A stretch of 64,000 nucleotides of DNA from NCBI GenBank assembly GCA_902598315.1, contig CACKBP010000006.1:1-64000 (forward strand). The letters run 5' to 3'. Of this stretch, positions 53,367-62,351 are shown piece by piece. The notes under the pieces are model-generated. The model was not told where the DNA came from, searched no databases, and worked only from the letters and a program-made list of their open reading frames with translations. Made by a program: the position numbers and the translations under genes. Every line of letters begins with the position of its first letter. Position 1 is the stretch's first letter. This stretch comes from an uncultured Pelagibacteraceae bacterium (GTDB taxonomy: Bacteria > Pseudomonadota > Alphaproteobacteria > Pelagibacterales > Pelagibacteraceae).

Positions 53367-54641
53367 ATGAACTTACAAGAATTAAAGCAAAAAAATCCTG
53401 CAGAGCTTATTAGCGAGGCTGAAAAACTTGGAATAGAAAACCCAAGCACTCTAAGAAAGCAAGAAATACTTTTTGCAATACTTAAAAAACTCGCAGAAAA
53501 AAATGAGCAGATTACAGCTACTGGAGTGCTCGAGGTCTTACAAGATGGCTTTGGTTTTCTAAGAGCAATAGAGTCTAATTATCTACCAGGCCCTGATGAC
53601 ATTTATGTGAGCCCTAGTCAAATTCGAAGGTTTGGATTAAGAACGGGTGACTCTGTAGAAGGAGAAATTAGAGGACCGAAAGATGCCGAAAGATATTTCG
53701 CATTGTTAAAAGTTAATAAAATAAATTTTGATGAACCAGATAAGGGAAAAAATAAAATTGCATTTGATAATTTAACACCTCTTTATCCAAATGAAAGGAT
53801 TAAGCTAGAAGTCGAGATAACTAAAGTAGAAAAGAAGCCAGACAATACTGCCAGACTTATTGATTTAGTGAGCCCAATAGGAAAAGGTCAAAGATCCTTA
53901 ATCGTTTCACCTCCAAGAGCAGGCAAAACAATAATTCTTCAAAATATTGCTCAGTCTATTACTGCCAATCACCCAGAGTGCTACCTAATGGTTTTATTAA
54001 TTGACGAAAGACCTGAAGAAGTAACAGATATGCAGAGATCAGTTAAAGGTGAAGTCGTAGCATCTACTTTCGATGAACCCGCATCGAGGCACGTAGCTGT
54101 AGCAGAAATGGTAATTGAAAAAGCTAAAAGATTAGTAGAACATAAAAAAGACGTAGTAATTCTTCTAGACTCTATTACTAGGCTCGGTAGAGCGTATAAT
54201 GCAGTTATTCCTAGTTCTGGAAAGGTTTTAACAGGAGGTGTAGACGCCAATGCCCTTCAAAGACCTAAAAGATTTTTTGGAGCAGCCAGAAATGTAGAAG
54301 AAGGTGGTTCACTAACAATTATTTCTACTGCATTAATTGACACTGGAAGCAGAATGGACGAAGTAATTTTCGAAGAATTTAAAGGCACTGGCAACTCAGA
54401 ATTAATTCTTGATAGGAAAGTTGCAGATAAAAGAATTTATCCCGCATTGGATGTAACTAGATCAGGAACTAGACGAGAGGAGCTATTATTTGCAAAGGAT
54501 GAATTATCTAAAATGAATGTTTTAAGAAGAATAATTAGTCCGATGGGCACAATGGATGGTATAGAATTTTTAATTTCTAAATTAAAAAATACAAAAAATA
54601 ATTCAGATTTTTTTGAGTCAATGAACAAATCTGCAAATTAG
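53367..54641 (+). CDS. rho: Transcription termination factor Rho
   Basis: Hexameric RNA-dependent helicase. The N-terminal SAP-like and cold-shock RNA-binding region includes [15 protein letters not shown] and [16 protein letters not shown]. The P-loop is [11 protein letters not shown], then [14 protein letters not shown], the Q-loop region and [19 protein letters not shown] with [22 protein letters not shown]. Length 424 is normal. It is preceded by a 67-bp leader, where Rho autoregulation would be expected, but nothing specific is seen. Confidence 0.97.
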   Translation: MNLQELKQKNPAELISEAEKLGIENPSTLRKQEILFAILKKLAEKNEQITATGVLEVLQDGFGFLRAIESNYLPGPDDIYVSPSQIRRFGLRTGDSVEGEIRGPKDAERYFALLKVNKINFDEPDKGKNKIAFDNLTPLYPNERIKLEVEITKVEKKPDNTARLIDLVSPIGKGQRSLIVSPPRAGKTIILQNIAQSITANHPECYLMVLLIDERPEEVTDMQRSVKGEVVASTFDEPASRHVAVAEMVIEKAKRLVEHKKDVVILLDSITRLGRAYNAVIPSSGKVLTGGVDANALQRPKRFFGAARNVEEGGSLTIISTALIDTGSRMDEVIFEEFKGTGNSELILDRKVADKRIYPALDVTRSGTRREELLFAKDELSKMNVLRRIISPMGTMDGIEFLISKLKNTKNNSDFFESMNKSAN

Positions 54642-54645
54642 ATTT

Positions 54646-55263
54646 TTACTGAATAGTTCTATTATTGAAATTATTATCGTGTAAATAAAACCCTATAATG
54701 TTGTTTAAGGTTTCTATTTTATCTTCTACAGTAATCGCTTCTAAAAGTTTTTGCTTTTCCTCATTAGTCACCGGGGAAATCATTGAGAGAGTATTAATTC
54801 TTTGAATTTTGTCTAATTTTTCAAACTCTCTCCAATTTAACAATAAACCATTCTTTTTTAAAAAAACTTTTGCTTTCTCCATTAATTCTTCAGTATTAAA
54901 CTCACTCGTATAATTTTTTAAATCTGTTTCAAAATTTTTATAGTCAACTTTAAATTCTCTGTATAATTTATCATTATTAATTTCTTCCAAAATTTTAAAC
55001 CTAGTAATACCGGTTAAATTTATTAATATTCTACCATCTTTAGTTTTTTGTAAATCGCTTATTTTTCCTAAGCATCCAACTTTGTATAAATTTTCACCAT
55101 CTTTTTGAGATTGGACCATTCCCATAAATTTATCTTTGCTGTATGTATCATTAACTAAATCTAGATATCTCTTTTCAAAAATATTTAGGGGAAGATTTGT
55201 TTTAGGAAAATAAATAACACCATTTAAAGGAAAAACAGGAATTACACTTGGAAATTTTTTCAT
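54646..55263 (-). CDS. LON substrate-binding-domain protein
   Basis: A stand-alone Lon N-terminal domain: VIPVFPLNGVIYFPKTNLPLNIFEKRYLDLVND at the N-terminus, GCLGKISDLQKTKDGRILINLTGITRFKI in the middle, and a helical C-terminus with FEKLDKIQRINTLSMISPVTNEEKQKLLEA. No AAA+ or protease domain follows (205 residues). Such proteins are common in alphaproteobacteria; the function is not established. It converges with rho (4 bp between stops). Confidence 0.92.
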   Translation of the reverse strand: MKKFPSVIPVFPLNGVIYFPKTNLPLNIFEKRYLDLVNDTYSKDKFMGMVQSQKDGENLYKVGCLGKISDLQKTKDGRILINLTGITRFKILEEINNDKLYREFKVDYKNFETDLKNYTSEFNTEELMEKAKVFLKKNGLLLNWREFEKLDKIQRINTLSMISPVTNEEKQKLLEAITVEDKIETLNNIIGFYLHDNNFNNRTIQ

Positions 55264-55315
55264 AAAAAGATTATATTAAAATTTTTAGATCACTGAAAGC
55301 GACATTTTATTTATG

Positions 55316-55345
55316 TTGACCGCTATAGAGACGTTATAATATAAT
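55316..55345 (+). promoter_or_regulatory. Promoter of tRNA-Gly
   Basis: TTGACC at 55316-55321 (5 of 6 of the -35 consensus) and a perfect TATAAT at 55340-55345, spacer 18 bp. Transcription would begin about 4-6 bp before the tRNA 5' end. A second TATAAT overlaps at 55335 but with too short a spacer. This is the best housekeeping promoter I can see in the window. Confidence 0.7.
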
Positions 55346-55355
55346 TTATTTAAAT

Positions 55356-55430
55356 GCGGGCATAGCTCAGTGGTAGAGCGTCTCGTTGCCAACGAGAAGG
55401 TCGAGGGTTCAAGTCCCTTTGCCCGCTCCA
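55356..55430 (+). tRNA. tRNA-Gly (anticodon GCC), CCA encoded
   Basis: The acceptor stem GCGGGCA pairs perfectly with TGCCCGC. The D-arm is GCTC...GAGC, the anticodon stem CTCGT/ACGAG-like with loop TTGCCAA (anticodon GCC), and the T-arm has GGTTCAAGTCC. The discriminator T is followed by encoded CCA. The phhB ATG begins 5 bp after the CCA, so processing of a tRNA-mRNA transcript is likely. Confidence 0.96.
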
Positions 55431-55434
55431 AAAT

Positions 55435-55770
55435 ATGAGTGATTTAGCAAATAAAAAATGTGTTCCTTGTGAAGGCAATATTCCACCGTTCGACAAAAAT
55501 GAAATTCATAAATATTTAAAAAAAGTCGACGGATGGAATGTAGAAAGCAATAAGAATAATAATTTTTATTTGGAAAAAGAGTTCAAATTTAAAAATTTTA
55601 AAGAAAGTCAGGATTTCGTAAACAAAATAGGGGATTTAGCAGAAAAAGAAAATCATCACCCTGATATTTTATTTGGGTGGGGATACTGTAAGATTAAAAT
55701 TTTTACTCATGCTATAAAAGGTCTAGCTGAAAGCGATTTCATCCTAGCCGCTAAAATTGATAAAGTTTAA
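55435..55770 (+). CDS. phhB: 4a-hydroxytetrahydrobiopterin dehydratase (pterin-4a-carbinolamine dehydratase)
   Basis: A 111-residue PCD fold protein. The active-site motif ENHHPDILFGWGYCKIKIFTHAIKGL matches the family E-x-x-x-HHP...H-x-x-x-GLT pattern, although the terminal Thr is Ala. It recycles pterin cofactor of aromatic amino-acid hydroxylases, or in bacteria without them serves molybdopterin-related or unknown pterin chemistry. No hydroxylase is nearby. Its own promoter would have to lie in the tRNA, so co-transcription with tRNA-Gly is likely. Confidence 0.92.
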   Translation: MSDLANKKCVPCEGNIPPFDKNEIHKYLKKVDGWNVESNKNNNFYLEKEFKFKNFKESQDFVNKIGDLAEKENHHPDILFGWGYCKIKIFTHAIKGLAESDFILAAKIDKV

Positions 55771-57321
55771 CTAATGATTAAAATGTCTTAAGCCAGTAAA
55801 TAACATTTTTATCTTTGCACTATTGGCTGCTTCTATAATCTCAGAGTCTTTAACAGACCCACCAGGTTGAATTATTATTTTTACTCCAGATTTCGCTAAA
55901 GTTTCTATACCATCTTTAAAAGGAAAAAAAGCATCTGAGGCAGCAATGGAGTTTTTTATTTTATTTGGTTGAAATTTTTTAGCTTTTTGTATTGCAATTT
56001 TACAGCTATCGAGCCTACTAGGTTGTCCTGCTCCAATACCTATAGTGGAAAAGTTATTACATATCACTATTGCGTTTGATTTTACGTACTTACATACTTT
56101 GAATGCAAATTCTGCCTGAGCTAGTTCTTTTTTATTAGGTTTTAATTTAGTAACACATTTTAATTTTTTTTTGTCGTAAGATTTTAAATTTCTAGTTTGG
56201 ATCAAAAATGAATTATTAAATATTTTAATTGGCAATAAGTTTCCATATTTAAAATCAGATATGTCTATTAGTCTTAAGTTCTTTTTCCTCTTAAGTATTT
56301 TTACAGACTTTTTATTAAAACCTCTAGCTAAAACAACTTCTGTAAAATTTTTAATTATTTCTGAAGCAATTCTCTCATTAATTTTGTAATTACAGGCAAT
56401 AACGCCACCAAAGGCACTTAACGGATCACAAGAATATGCGTTTTTAAATGACTGAAGCAAATTTGTATTCTCTGCTACACCACATGGATTTGCATGCTTT
56501 ACTATTACAGTGCCTGCTTTTTTTTCAATTGATCTTAGTATATCTATTGAAGCAAACATATCGTTATAATTATTATAACTTAATTCCTTTCCGTGCAGCT
56601 TAGTAAAACCGATATCTCTATCATTATAATCACTAATATATATTGAACTTTTTTGATGAGGATTTTCACCGTATCTAAGACTTTCAAATTTTTTTCCAAA
56701 AATTGTTTTCCTTTCTGGAAATTGGATATCGAGTTTTTCATTAAACCAGTTAGCAATCATCGCATCATAATACGCTGTAAGACCAAATGCCTTAGAAGAC
56801 ATAATTTCCCTAAATTTTAAACTTGTCTTTCCTTTATATTTTTCTATTTCATTAATTAACAGTGGGTAATCGTTCTTATTAGTAATTATTGCAACATTTT
56901 TAAAATTCTTTGCTGCAGATCGAACCATTGTAGGCCCACCCACATCGATGTTTTCAACTATTTTTTTTGGATTTTTTGATAATCTAACAACTTTTTGAAA
57001 TGGATAAAAATTTACCACTATTAAGTCTAATGAAGGAAAATTTTGTTTATTCATTTCATTTCTGTGTGATTTTTTTTGTCTATCATGTAAAATACCCGCA
57101 TGTACTTTAGGATGTAAACTTTTGACCCTTCCATCCAACATTTCTTTAAAACCTGTAAATTCAGATAACTCTGTGCAATTAAATCCGTTCTTCTTAATAA
57201 AATTATACGTACCTCCAGAGCTGATAATCTTAATTTTATATTTTTTTAAAACTTTAAGTAATGGCTTAATATTTTCCTTATCAGAAACGGAAATTAAAGC
57301 ATTTTTTATTTTTAAATTCAT
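55771..57321 (-). CDS. purH: Bifunctional AICAR transformylase/IMP cyclohydrolase PurH
   Basis: Final two steps of IMP synthesis. The N-terminal cyclohydrolase domain has ALISVSDKENI, ISSGGTYNFI and MLDGRVKSLHPKVHAGIL; the transformylase domain has SLRYGENPHQKSS, IVKHANPCGVA and the C-terminal DAFFPFKDGIE and IIQPGGSVKDSE. ATG at 57321 (MNLKIKNALISV) is preferred: an upstream in-frame ATG at 57348 would overlap the heparinase-like gene by 25 bp and add nine unconserved residues. Length 516 is typical. Confidence 0.94.
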   Translation of the reverse strand: MNLKIKNALISVSDKENIKPLLKVLKKYKIKIISSGGTYNFIKKNGFNCTELSEFTGFKEMLDGRVKSLHPKVHAGILHDRQKKSHRNEMNKQNFPSLDLIVVNFYPFQKVVRLSKNPKKIVENIDVGGPTMVRSAAKNFKNVAIITNKNDYPLLINEIEKYKGKTSLKFREIMSSKAFGLTAYYDAMIANWFNEKLDIQFPERKTIFGKKFESLRYGENPHQKSSIYISDYNDRDIGFTKLHGKELSYNNYNDMFASIDILRSIEKKAGTVIVKHANPCGVAENTNLLQSFKNAYSCDPLSAFGGVIACNYKINERIASEIIKNFTEVVLARGFNKKSVKILKRKKNLRLIDISDFKYGNLLPIKIFNNSFLIQTRNLKSYDKKKLKCVTKLKPNKKELAQAEFAFKVCKYVKSNAIVICNNFSTIGIGAGQPSRLDSCKIAIQKAKKFQPNKIKNSIAASDAFFPFKDGIETLAKSGVKIIIQPGGSVKDSEIIEAANSAKIKMLFTGLRHFNH

Positions 57322-57323
57322 AA

Positions 57324-58961
57324 TCAGATTTTTTTCTTTATTTCCCAATTAAAGGATTTATTTTTATTAACTAAATTACCAGCGATTGTTATACAAGAGT
57401 TATCTAATATTTTTTTGCCACCTAAATATATACTTTTTTCAATTTGCAAAGTTTCGTTTTCTACAGATAAAATTAAAGACTTATTCTTAGATATTTGAAT
57501 TAAGGCGCTATTCCCCCCTATAGTTTTGACTGCAGTTAGCTGAGGATTTAAATGAAAGCGAAATACGTATCTTATTGGAATACCATCACTTTTTTTTAAT
57601 ATGTGATCTATTCCAATTAATTTACTTTGCTCCTTATCTATATAAATTTCCCTTCTATGTATACAACCAAAATTTTTTTCGTAACCATTATGTTCTGACG
57701 AACAACCAACATATTTCTTTTCATTTTTTAATTTTAATTCACGAGTTTTAAAAGTATTCTTAATTGAATTTCCAAAAACTCTATTAACGAGTTTGTTCCT
57801 CTCAAATCTTGTTATAGCAGTATCATTTATTGTCAAAGTAGATTGACTTGCTGTAAATCTACTTATCAGCTCTGCTTTAGCTGAAATCCTTTTCCCAAAA
57901 CCACAGTTAGTTATTATTTTCACTCCATCTATATAATATTCAAAAGAGAGCGGGCCAGATTGATAATTCTTGGAGAAATTCTTACTTGGCGGACTACCTA
58001 CGTCAAAGAAAACAACTTGTCCTTTTGACTTGAAATGATAAAGACCACCAATAATTTTATTTTTAATACTTTTTGTCTCCAACTTTATATATTTATTAAA
58101 TTTAGATAAATCATCTTCAGACCCACCGTTAAAAAAAGGAATTTTTTCATCTGGAGTTTTTATATCATTAATACAACTGATATTTTTCTTAATAATATTT
58201 TCTAAAAATTCAGGAATATATTTTTGAGCATCTTTGATTGTCTCACTACAAAGCACAAGATATTTTGTTAGAGAAATAAGATCATTAGGGTTTCTAGAAA
58301 GAGGAAAACCATCCTCATCGTAGTAGAATTTTATAAACTTTTCTAATTCGCTTAAACCTATATTGAAATTTTCCTCATATTCCTTAAATGCTAGACCAGA
58401 TAAAACTAGAGCAGTGAGAATTTCTACTTTCACGTTAGGATCTTTTTCAAATCTTATGTTTTTTTTTAAATGATTACATTGTGTAATTATGCTCTGAAAG
58501 AAGTTTCTTTTAAACTCAAAGGTTCCATTATTTATTATAATATCAATATTTAAAATCCAACTTATTACCCTAGAACTTAATGTTGAATTCTCCCACACTT
58601 TTTTTTTATAGTTTGAATATTTTAACATCCATAAATAAATAATTTTTTGAATATTTTTTCTATCTACCTTCCTATCAATTAAATTGAGCCATAAAAAATT
58701 ATGATGCTTTTTCATATTGCTACTTTTTTCGTTCAGCCAAAAATCATTAGGATTAATTTCACTGATTTTAAAAGATTTCTCTTTGAAAGGTGAGACTATT
58801 GAGAGTAGAAACGGATTTGGATTAAAGTAAACCTGAACTGGAGCTTTAGTAAGTAAGGATTTATTATAATGTTTCGAAGTAAAATAAATTTTTTTAAAAA
58901 ATTTTATAAAAGTCACCTGGAGAGCTATAAAATAAAAATAGGCACCTTTTAAGCCAAACAT
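57324..58961 (-). CDS. Heparinase II/III family protein
   Basis: A 545-residue protein with an N-terminal alpha-alpha barrel-like region and a C-terminal beta-sandwich of the heparinase II/III family (GGLYHFKSKGQVVFFDVGSPP, then HNGYEKNFGCIHRREIYID, and RFHLNPQLTA). It is probably a polysaccharide lyase or a glycan-handling enzyme; the substrate is unknown. It lies between rpe and purH as in many alphaproteobacteria, suggesting a conserved envelope or housekeeping role rather than catabolism. No clear signal peptide. Confidence 0.85.
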   Translation of the reverse strand: MFGLKGAYFYFIALQVTFIKFFKKIYFTSKHYNKSLLTKAPVQVYFNPNPFLLSIVSPFKEKSFKISEINPNDFWLNEKSSNMKKHHNFLWLNLIDRKVDRKNIQKIIYLWMLKYSNYKKKVWENSTLSSRVISWILNIDIIINNGTFEFKRNFFQSIITQCNHLKKNIRFEKDPNVKVEILTALVLSGLAFKEYEENFNIGLSELEKFIKFYYDEDGFPLSRNPNDLISLTKYLVLCSETIKDAQKYIPEFLENIIKKNISCINDIKTPDEKIPFFNGGSEDDLSKFNKYIKLETKSIKNKIIGGLYHFKSKGQVVFFDVGSPPSKNFSKNYQSGPLSFEYYIDGVKIITNCGFGKRISAKAELISRFTASQSTLTINDTAITRFERNKLVNRVFGNSIKNTFKTRELKLKNEKKYVGCSSEHNGYEKNFGCIHRREIYIDKEQSKLIGIDHILKKSDGIPIRYVFRFHLNPQLTAVKTIGGNSALIQISKNKSLILSVENETLQIEKSIYLGGKKILDNSCITIAGNLVNKNKSFNWEIKKKI

Positions 58962-58964
58962 TTA

Positions 58965-59627
58965 CTAATTTTTTCTAAGTAACTCTATATTTTTTTTAAG
59001 ATTACCTTTATTTTCTTTGAATATAGTAGATCCAGAAACAAGTATATTTGCTCCAGCCTTTTTTGCTAAAGCACAATTTTCAAAATTTATTCCTCCATCA
59101 ATTTCTATATCCACTTTTAACTTTTTTTTATCAATTATATCTTTTAATACTTTTGTTTTTTCTAGAACTTCAGGCATAAATTTTTGTCCACCGAATCCAG
59201 GTTCAACACTCATAATGAGAACTAAATCAATTTCATTAAGATGTTCTTCTATTAGATTTATTTTTGAGTTTGGCTTTAGTGAAATTCCTACTTTTTTACT
59301 TTGCTTCTTAATTAGCTGAATTGTCTTAGATGTATTATCAGTAGCCTCTGGATGAAAAGTAATTATATCTGCGCCTGCATTTGCGAAATCTTTAATAAAA
59401 TTATCAACTGGAGAAATCATAAGGTGAACGTCAAAAGTTTTATTTGTTAAAGGACGGAGTTTTTTTATAACTTCGGGACCAATGGTAAGATTGGGCACGA
59501 AATGACCATCCATAACATCTATGTGGATATAATCAGCACCAGCTTTCTCAAGAGAAACAACTTCGCTTCCTAACTTGCTAAAATCAGCTGACAATATCGA
59601 TGGTGAAATTTTAATAGGATTTGTCAT
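58965..59627 (-). CDS. rpe: Ribulose-phosphate 3-epimerase
   Basis: Pentose phosphate enzyme interconverting Ru5P and Xu5P. ISPSILSADFSKLGSEV, YIHIDVMDGHFVPNLTIGPEVI and MSVEPGFGGQKFMP are diagnostic (metal-binding His and Asp present), with VDIEIDGGINFENC for the second catalytic Asp. Length 220. It lies 3 bp upstream of the heparinase-like gene. Confidence 0.97.
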   Translation of the reverse strand: MTNPIKISPSILSADFSKLGSEVVSLEKAGADYIHIDVMDGHFVPNLTIGPEVIKKLRPLTNKTFDVHLMISPVDNFIKDFANAGADIITFHPEATDNTSKTIQLIKKQSKKVGISLKPNSKINLIEEHLNEIDLVLIMSVEPGFGGQKFMPEVLEKTKVLKDIIDKKKLKVDIEIDGGINFENCALAKKAGANILVSGSTIFKENKGNLKKNIELLRKN

Positions 59628-59670
59628 TCTTTACTTATATTTTAATCAAAAACTTTGTCAAAAAATATGG

Positions 59671-60006
59671 TTAATTAAACAGTTGATATAATTGTCTTGA
59701 AAAATCACTTTCTAATGGAAAAGCTAACATACCCCATACGTCGTATCCAAGGATATAGGGCATTGCGTAGAATCTAAATAAATAAAAGAACCACGCAACA
59801 TATAAAGCTATAAAAGGACCAAATAAAAAACTTGGGGTTATGAATTTAAATAAATTGATTATGGGATTAGTTGTTTTCACAAATATTCTCATGAAAAAAA
59901 AAGTAGAGTCTTCTCTTTGAAATATATTCATGAATGCACGACCTATTAAAGTCCACATAATAGTGCCTAGCGCGTAATCTAAAACTATTGCCCATGTTGG
60001 TATCAT
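59671..60006 (-). CDS. Small membrane protein, possibly YggT-like
   Basis: A 111-residue hydrophobic protein with two or three membrane segments (about 5-22, 55-80, 80-100). The central stretch MRIFVKTTNPIINLFKFITPSFLFGPFIALYVAWF recalls the YggT pattern (x-x-TDPxLxPxRxxxP...SPIxA), but only one repeat is seen and the match is weak. It sits between rpe and the symporter terminator, probably in its own transcript. Function unknown. Confidence 0.6.
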   Translation of the reverse strand: MIPTWAIVLDYALGTIMWTLIGRAFMNIFQREDSTFFFMRIFVKTTNPIINLFKFITPSFLFGPFIALYVAWFFYLFRFYAMPYILGYDVWGMLAFPLESDFSRQLYQLFN

Positions 60007-60031
60007 ATATCTAAATTACCATGATTCAGTC

Positions 60032-60062
60032 AAAAAAAAAGGGGCGAATAAATCGCCCCTTT
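60032..60062 (-). terminator. Intrinsic terminator after the symporter operon (bidirectional-capable)
   Basis: GGGGCGA (60041-60047), 5-nt loop, TCGCCCC (60053-60059). A9 precedes on the plus strand and TTT follows. Read on the minus strand it is a GC-rich stem followed by nine U, a strong terminator just 21 bp past the symporter stop at 60083. Confidence 0.9.
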
Positions 60063-60082
60063 AAGTTTTAAATAATTGTTAA

Positions 60083-61939
60083 TTAGTGTTGCTTACCAAG
60101 AATAGCCTTACCTGTAGGTATTCTTGTATCGTCTACTAATTTTTGTGTAGCTGGGCTTGGCTCTTTAGTCATTAAACTGACTACCACCATTACAACTAAA
60201 CAAATTGGTGCTCCGATTAAACCAAATCTTAAGTGGTCAATACCTAAGAAAGGAGTATTTACACCGCCCCATATTGGAACTGAGAATTTAGGGAACACCC
60301 ACGTTAAGTAAACTGTTCCTGACACAATTCCTGCTATGATACCGGCGATTGCACCTTCTCTAGTAGCTCTCTTCCACCATACACCAAGTACAAGTGGGAA
60401 GAATAAGCCTGACATTGCAAAGTCGAATGCCCAAGCAACCGAACCTAAGATACTTGTTAGCCTGAAAGAGGCTATGTAAGCACCAGCAGCTCCGATTATT
60501 ACTAGAAGTACACGAGCAACTAATAGTCTTTTTGATGTCTCCGCTTTTGGATTTATGATCTTGTAATAAATGTCGTGTGATAACGCATTTGATATCGCAA
60601 GAACTAAACCATCGGCAGTTGACATGGCAGCAGCCATACCACCAGCAAACACTAGTCCAGAGATTACGAACGGTAGACCGGCTACTTCTGGAGTAGCTAA
60701 TACTACAACGTCACCTCTCATGAACCACTCGTTCAACTGAAGTATTCCGTCACCATTAAAGTCTGCAATAAATACTTGCTTAACTTCAGACCATCTTTGA
60801 ACCCACTCTATTGACTGAACCTCAGAAATAGATTTTCCGATAATTCCAGTTGGTAGATTAGGATCCATCAATGCTAATTTAGACAATGTCGCTAACATAG
60901 GCGCTGAAGAGTAAAGTAAGAAAATAAAGAATAGCGACCAAGCTACTGATTTTCTTGCTGCTCTTACTGTAGGAGTTGTAAAGTATCTCATTAAGATATG
61001 AGGTAACGATGCAGTTCCCACCATCATACAAATCGCTAACGATAAGTATTTCCAGACAGCCATTCCACCTTCAGGTACTCCAGAGTGAGTTCCAGAGATA
61101 TATTTCAATCCTCCTGGTACCCCAGCTGCTTTCATATCTGCGGCGCTGTTTTTAACTAGTCCAAATTGTTTTTCAAGTTCACCAAGTCTTGCAACCTCAT
61201 CACCCAACATCAAGTGAGGGAAAATTCCTCCACCTACGTTAGAACTAATCCAGAATACTGGTATTAAGTATGCGATGATTAATACAATGTACTGAGCAAC
61301 TTGTGTCCAAGTTACGGCTCTCATTCCACCAAGCATTGAACAGATAAGGATACTTATTAATCCTACCCATACACCTGCTTCAAACGGAATTCCAAGAGCT
61401 CTAGAAGCAATTGTTCCCGTAGCATTAATTTGTGCTGTTACGTAAGTAAATGATGCTATGAAAAGCACGAACACTGCGCAAGCTCTTACGAGGTTACCAC
61501 CGTATCGTGTTCCGATAAAATCAGGAACTGTGTAACATCCAAACTTTCTTAGGTACGGAGCCATTAATGTTGCAACAAGTACGTATCCACCTGTCCAACC
61601 TACTAAGAAAGCCATATAAGTATAGCCACCAAAGTAAACTCCACCCGCTAAAGCTACGAATGATGCACCTGACATCCAGTCAGCTGCTGTTGCCATTCCG
61701 TTAAATACGGTTGGCACTTGTCTTCCTGCAACATAGTAGGCATCTACTTGAATGGTTCTTGATAAATAACCGATTAAGGCATAAATCAACACCGTGAAAG
61801 CTACGAACATCACTCCGATATTTTTAGCTGACACACCTGCTTGCTCTGCTAATGCCATCAAAATGATGAACACTAAAAAGCCACCAGTGTAGGTACCATA
61901 TATTTTAGGAAGGTTTTGTATAAAATCTCCTTTAAACAT
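60083..61939 (-). CDS. Sodium:solute symporter, VC_2705/ActP-like, with EF-hand-like loop
   Basis: A 618-residue SSS-family transporter with about 13 membrane segments and the SSS motifs AADWMSGASFVALAGGVYFGGY and AGGMAAAMSTADGLVLAISNALSHD. It is paired with a DUF4212 small subunit, as in the VC_2705 two-component class often annotated as cation/acetate symporter. Residues 393-404 (DFNGDGILQLNE) fit an EF-hand calcium loop in a hydrophilic insertion. Proximity to acs suggests acetate or a related short acid as substrate (inference). Codon use is noticeably less AT-biased than in neighbouring genes, pointing to high expression. Confidence 0.88.
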   Translation of the reverse strand: MFKGDFIQNLPKIYGTYTGGFLVFIILMALAEQAGVSAKNIGVMFVAFTVLIYALIGYLSRTIQVDAYYVAGRQVPTVFNGMATAADWMSGASFVALAGGVYFGGYTYMAFLVGWTGGYVLVATLMAPYLRKFGCYTVPDFIGTRYGGNLVRACAVFVLFIASFTYVTAQINATGTIASRALGIPFEAGVWVGLISILICSMLGGMRAVTWTQVAQYIVLIIAYLIPVFWISSNVGGGIFPHLMLGDEVARLGELEKQFGLVKNSAADMKAAGVPGGLKYISGTHSGVPEGGMAVWKYLSLAICMMVGTASLPHILMRYFTTPTVRAARKSVAWSLFFIFLLYSSAPMLATLSKLALMDPNLPTGIIGKSISEVQSIEWVQRWSEVKQVFIADFNGDGILQLNEWFMRGDVVVLATPEVAGLPFVISGLVFAGGMAAAMSTADGLVLAISNALSHDIYYKIINPKAETSKRLLVARVLLVIIGAAGAYIASFRLTSILGSVAWAFDFAMSGLFFPLVLGVWWKRATREGAIAGIIAGIVSGTVYLTWVFPKFSVPIWGGVNTPFLGIDHLRFGLIGAPICLVVMVVVSLMTKEPSPATQKLVDDTRIPTGKAILGKQH

Positions 61940-62196
61940 TAGTCATCCTCTCTTTCTGAGAAACCATGTTCTTCGTCGATTTTTTCTTGTTTATTTGCAG
62001 TCCAAAATAAAATTATCACAAAGGCAAGAAGTGAACCTTGCGCAGTCATGTAATATGCTAATGGATAGCCAAGAAAAGACATCGTGTTCAGTTCTGAACC
62101 AAACATGAAGATCACTAATGAGAAGAAAGCCCAAAGAACCAATGTTACTATCATATGGTTTTTGGTCTTATTCCAATATGCGTCTTTATTTGACAT
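61939..62196 (-). CDS. DUF4212 symporter small subunit
   Basis: An 85-residue protein with two membrane segments (about 16-36 and 52-71) and the family pattern AYWNKTKNHMIVTLVLWAF ... FLGYPLAYYMTAQGSLLAFVIILF. Such small subunits are encoded directly before VC_2705-type symporters. It shares one base with the symporter start. A strong GGGGGAA ribosome binding site precedes the ATG, and an 18-bp palindrome lies 23 bp further upstream. Confidence 0.9.
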   Translation of the reverse strand: MSNKDAYWNKTKNHMIVTLVLWAFFSLVIFMFGSELNTMSFLGYPLAYYMTAQGSLLAFVIILFWTANKQEKIDEEHGFSEREDD

Positions 62197-62218
62197 ATTT
62201 CCCCCTATTTATTATTTA

Positions 62219-62236
62219 ACTTTTTACGTAAAAAGT
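62219..62236. promoter_or_regulatory. 18-bp perfect palindrome upstream of the symporter operon
   Basis: ACTTTTTACGTAAAAAGT is a perfect inverted repeat with no loop, centred about 31 bp upstream of the small-subunit ATG. Its position in the leader or promoter fits an operator for a dimeric regulator; an mRNA hairpin is the alternative. The remaining 115 bp or so up to the divergent 62352 gene show no other clear signal. Confidence 0.55.
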
Positions 62237-62351
62237 ACTCTTATTGCTGGGGAGCATACTGATTATGAGTTGAATTAAAAGAGAAAAAAGGACCCCAAAA
62301 CCAAATTGAAATGCTATAAGACAAGTAAACAAAGGGTTTTTTAAATACAAC

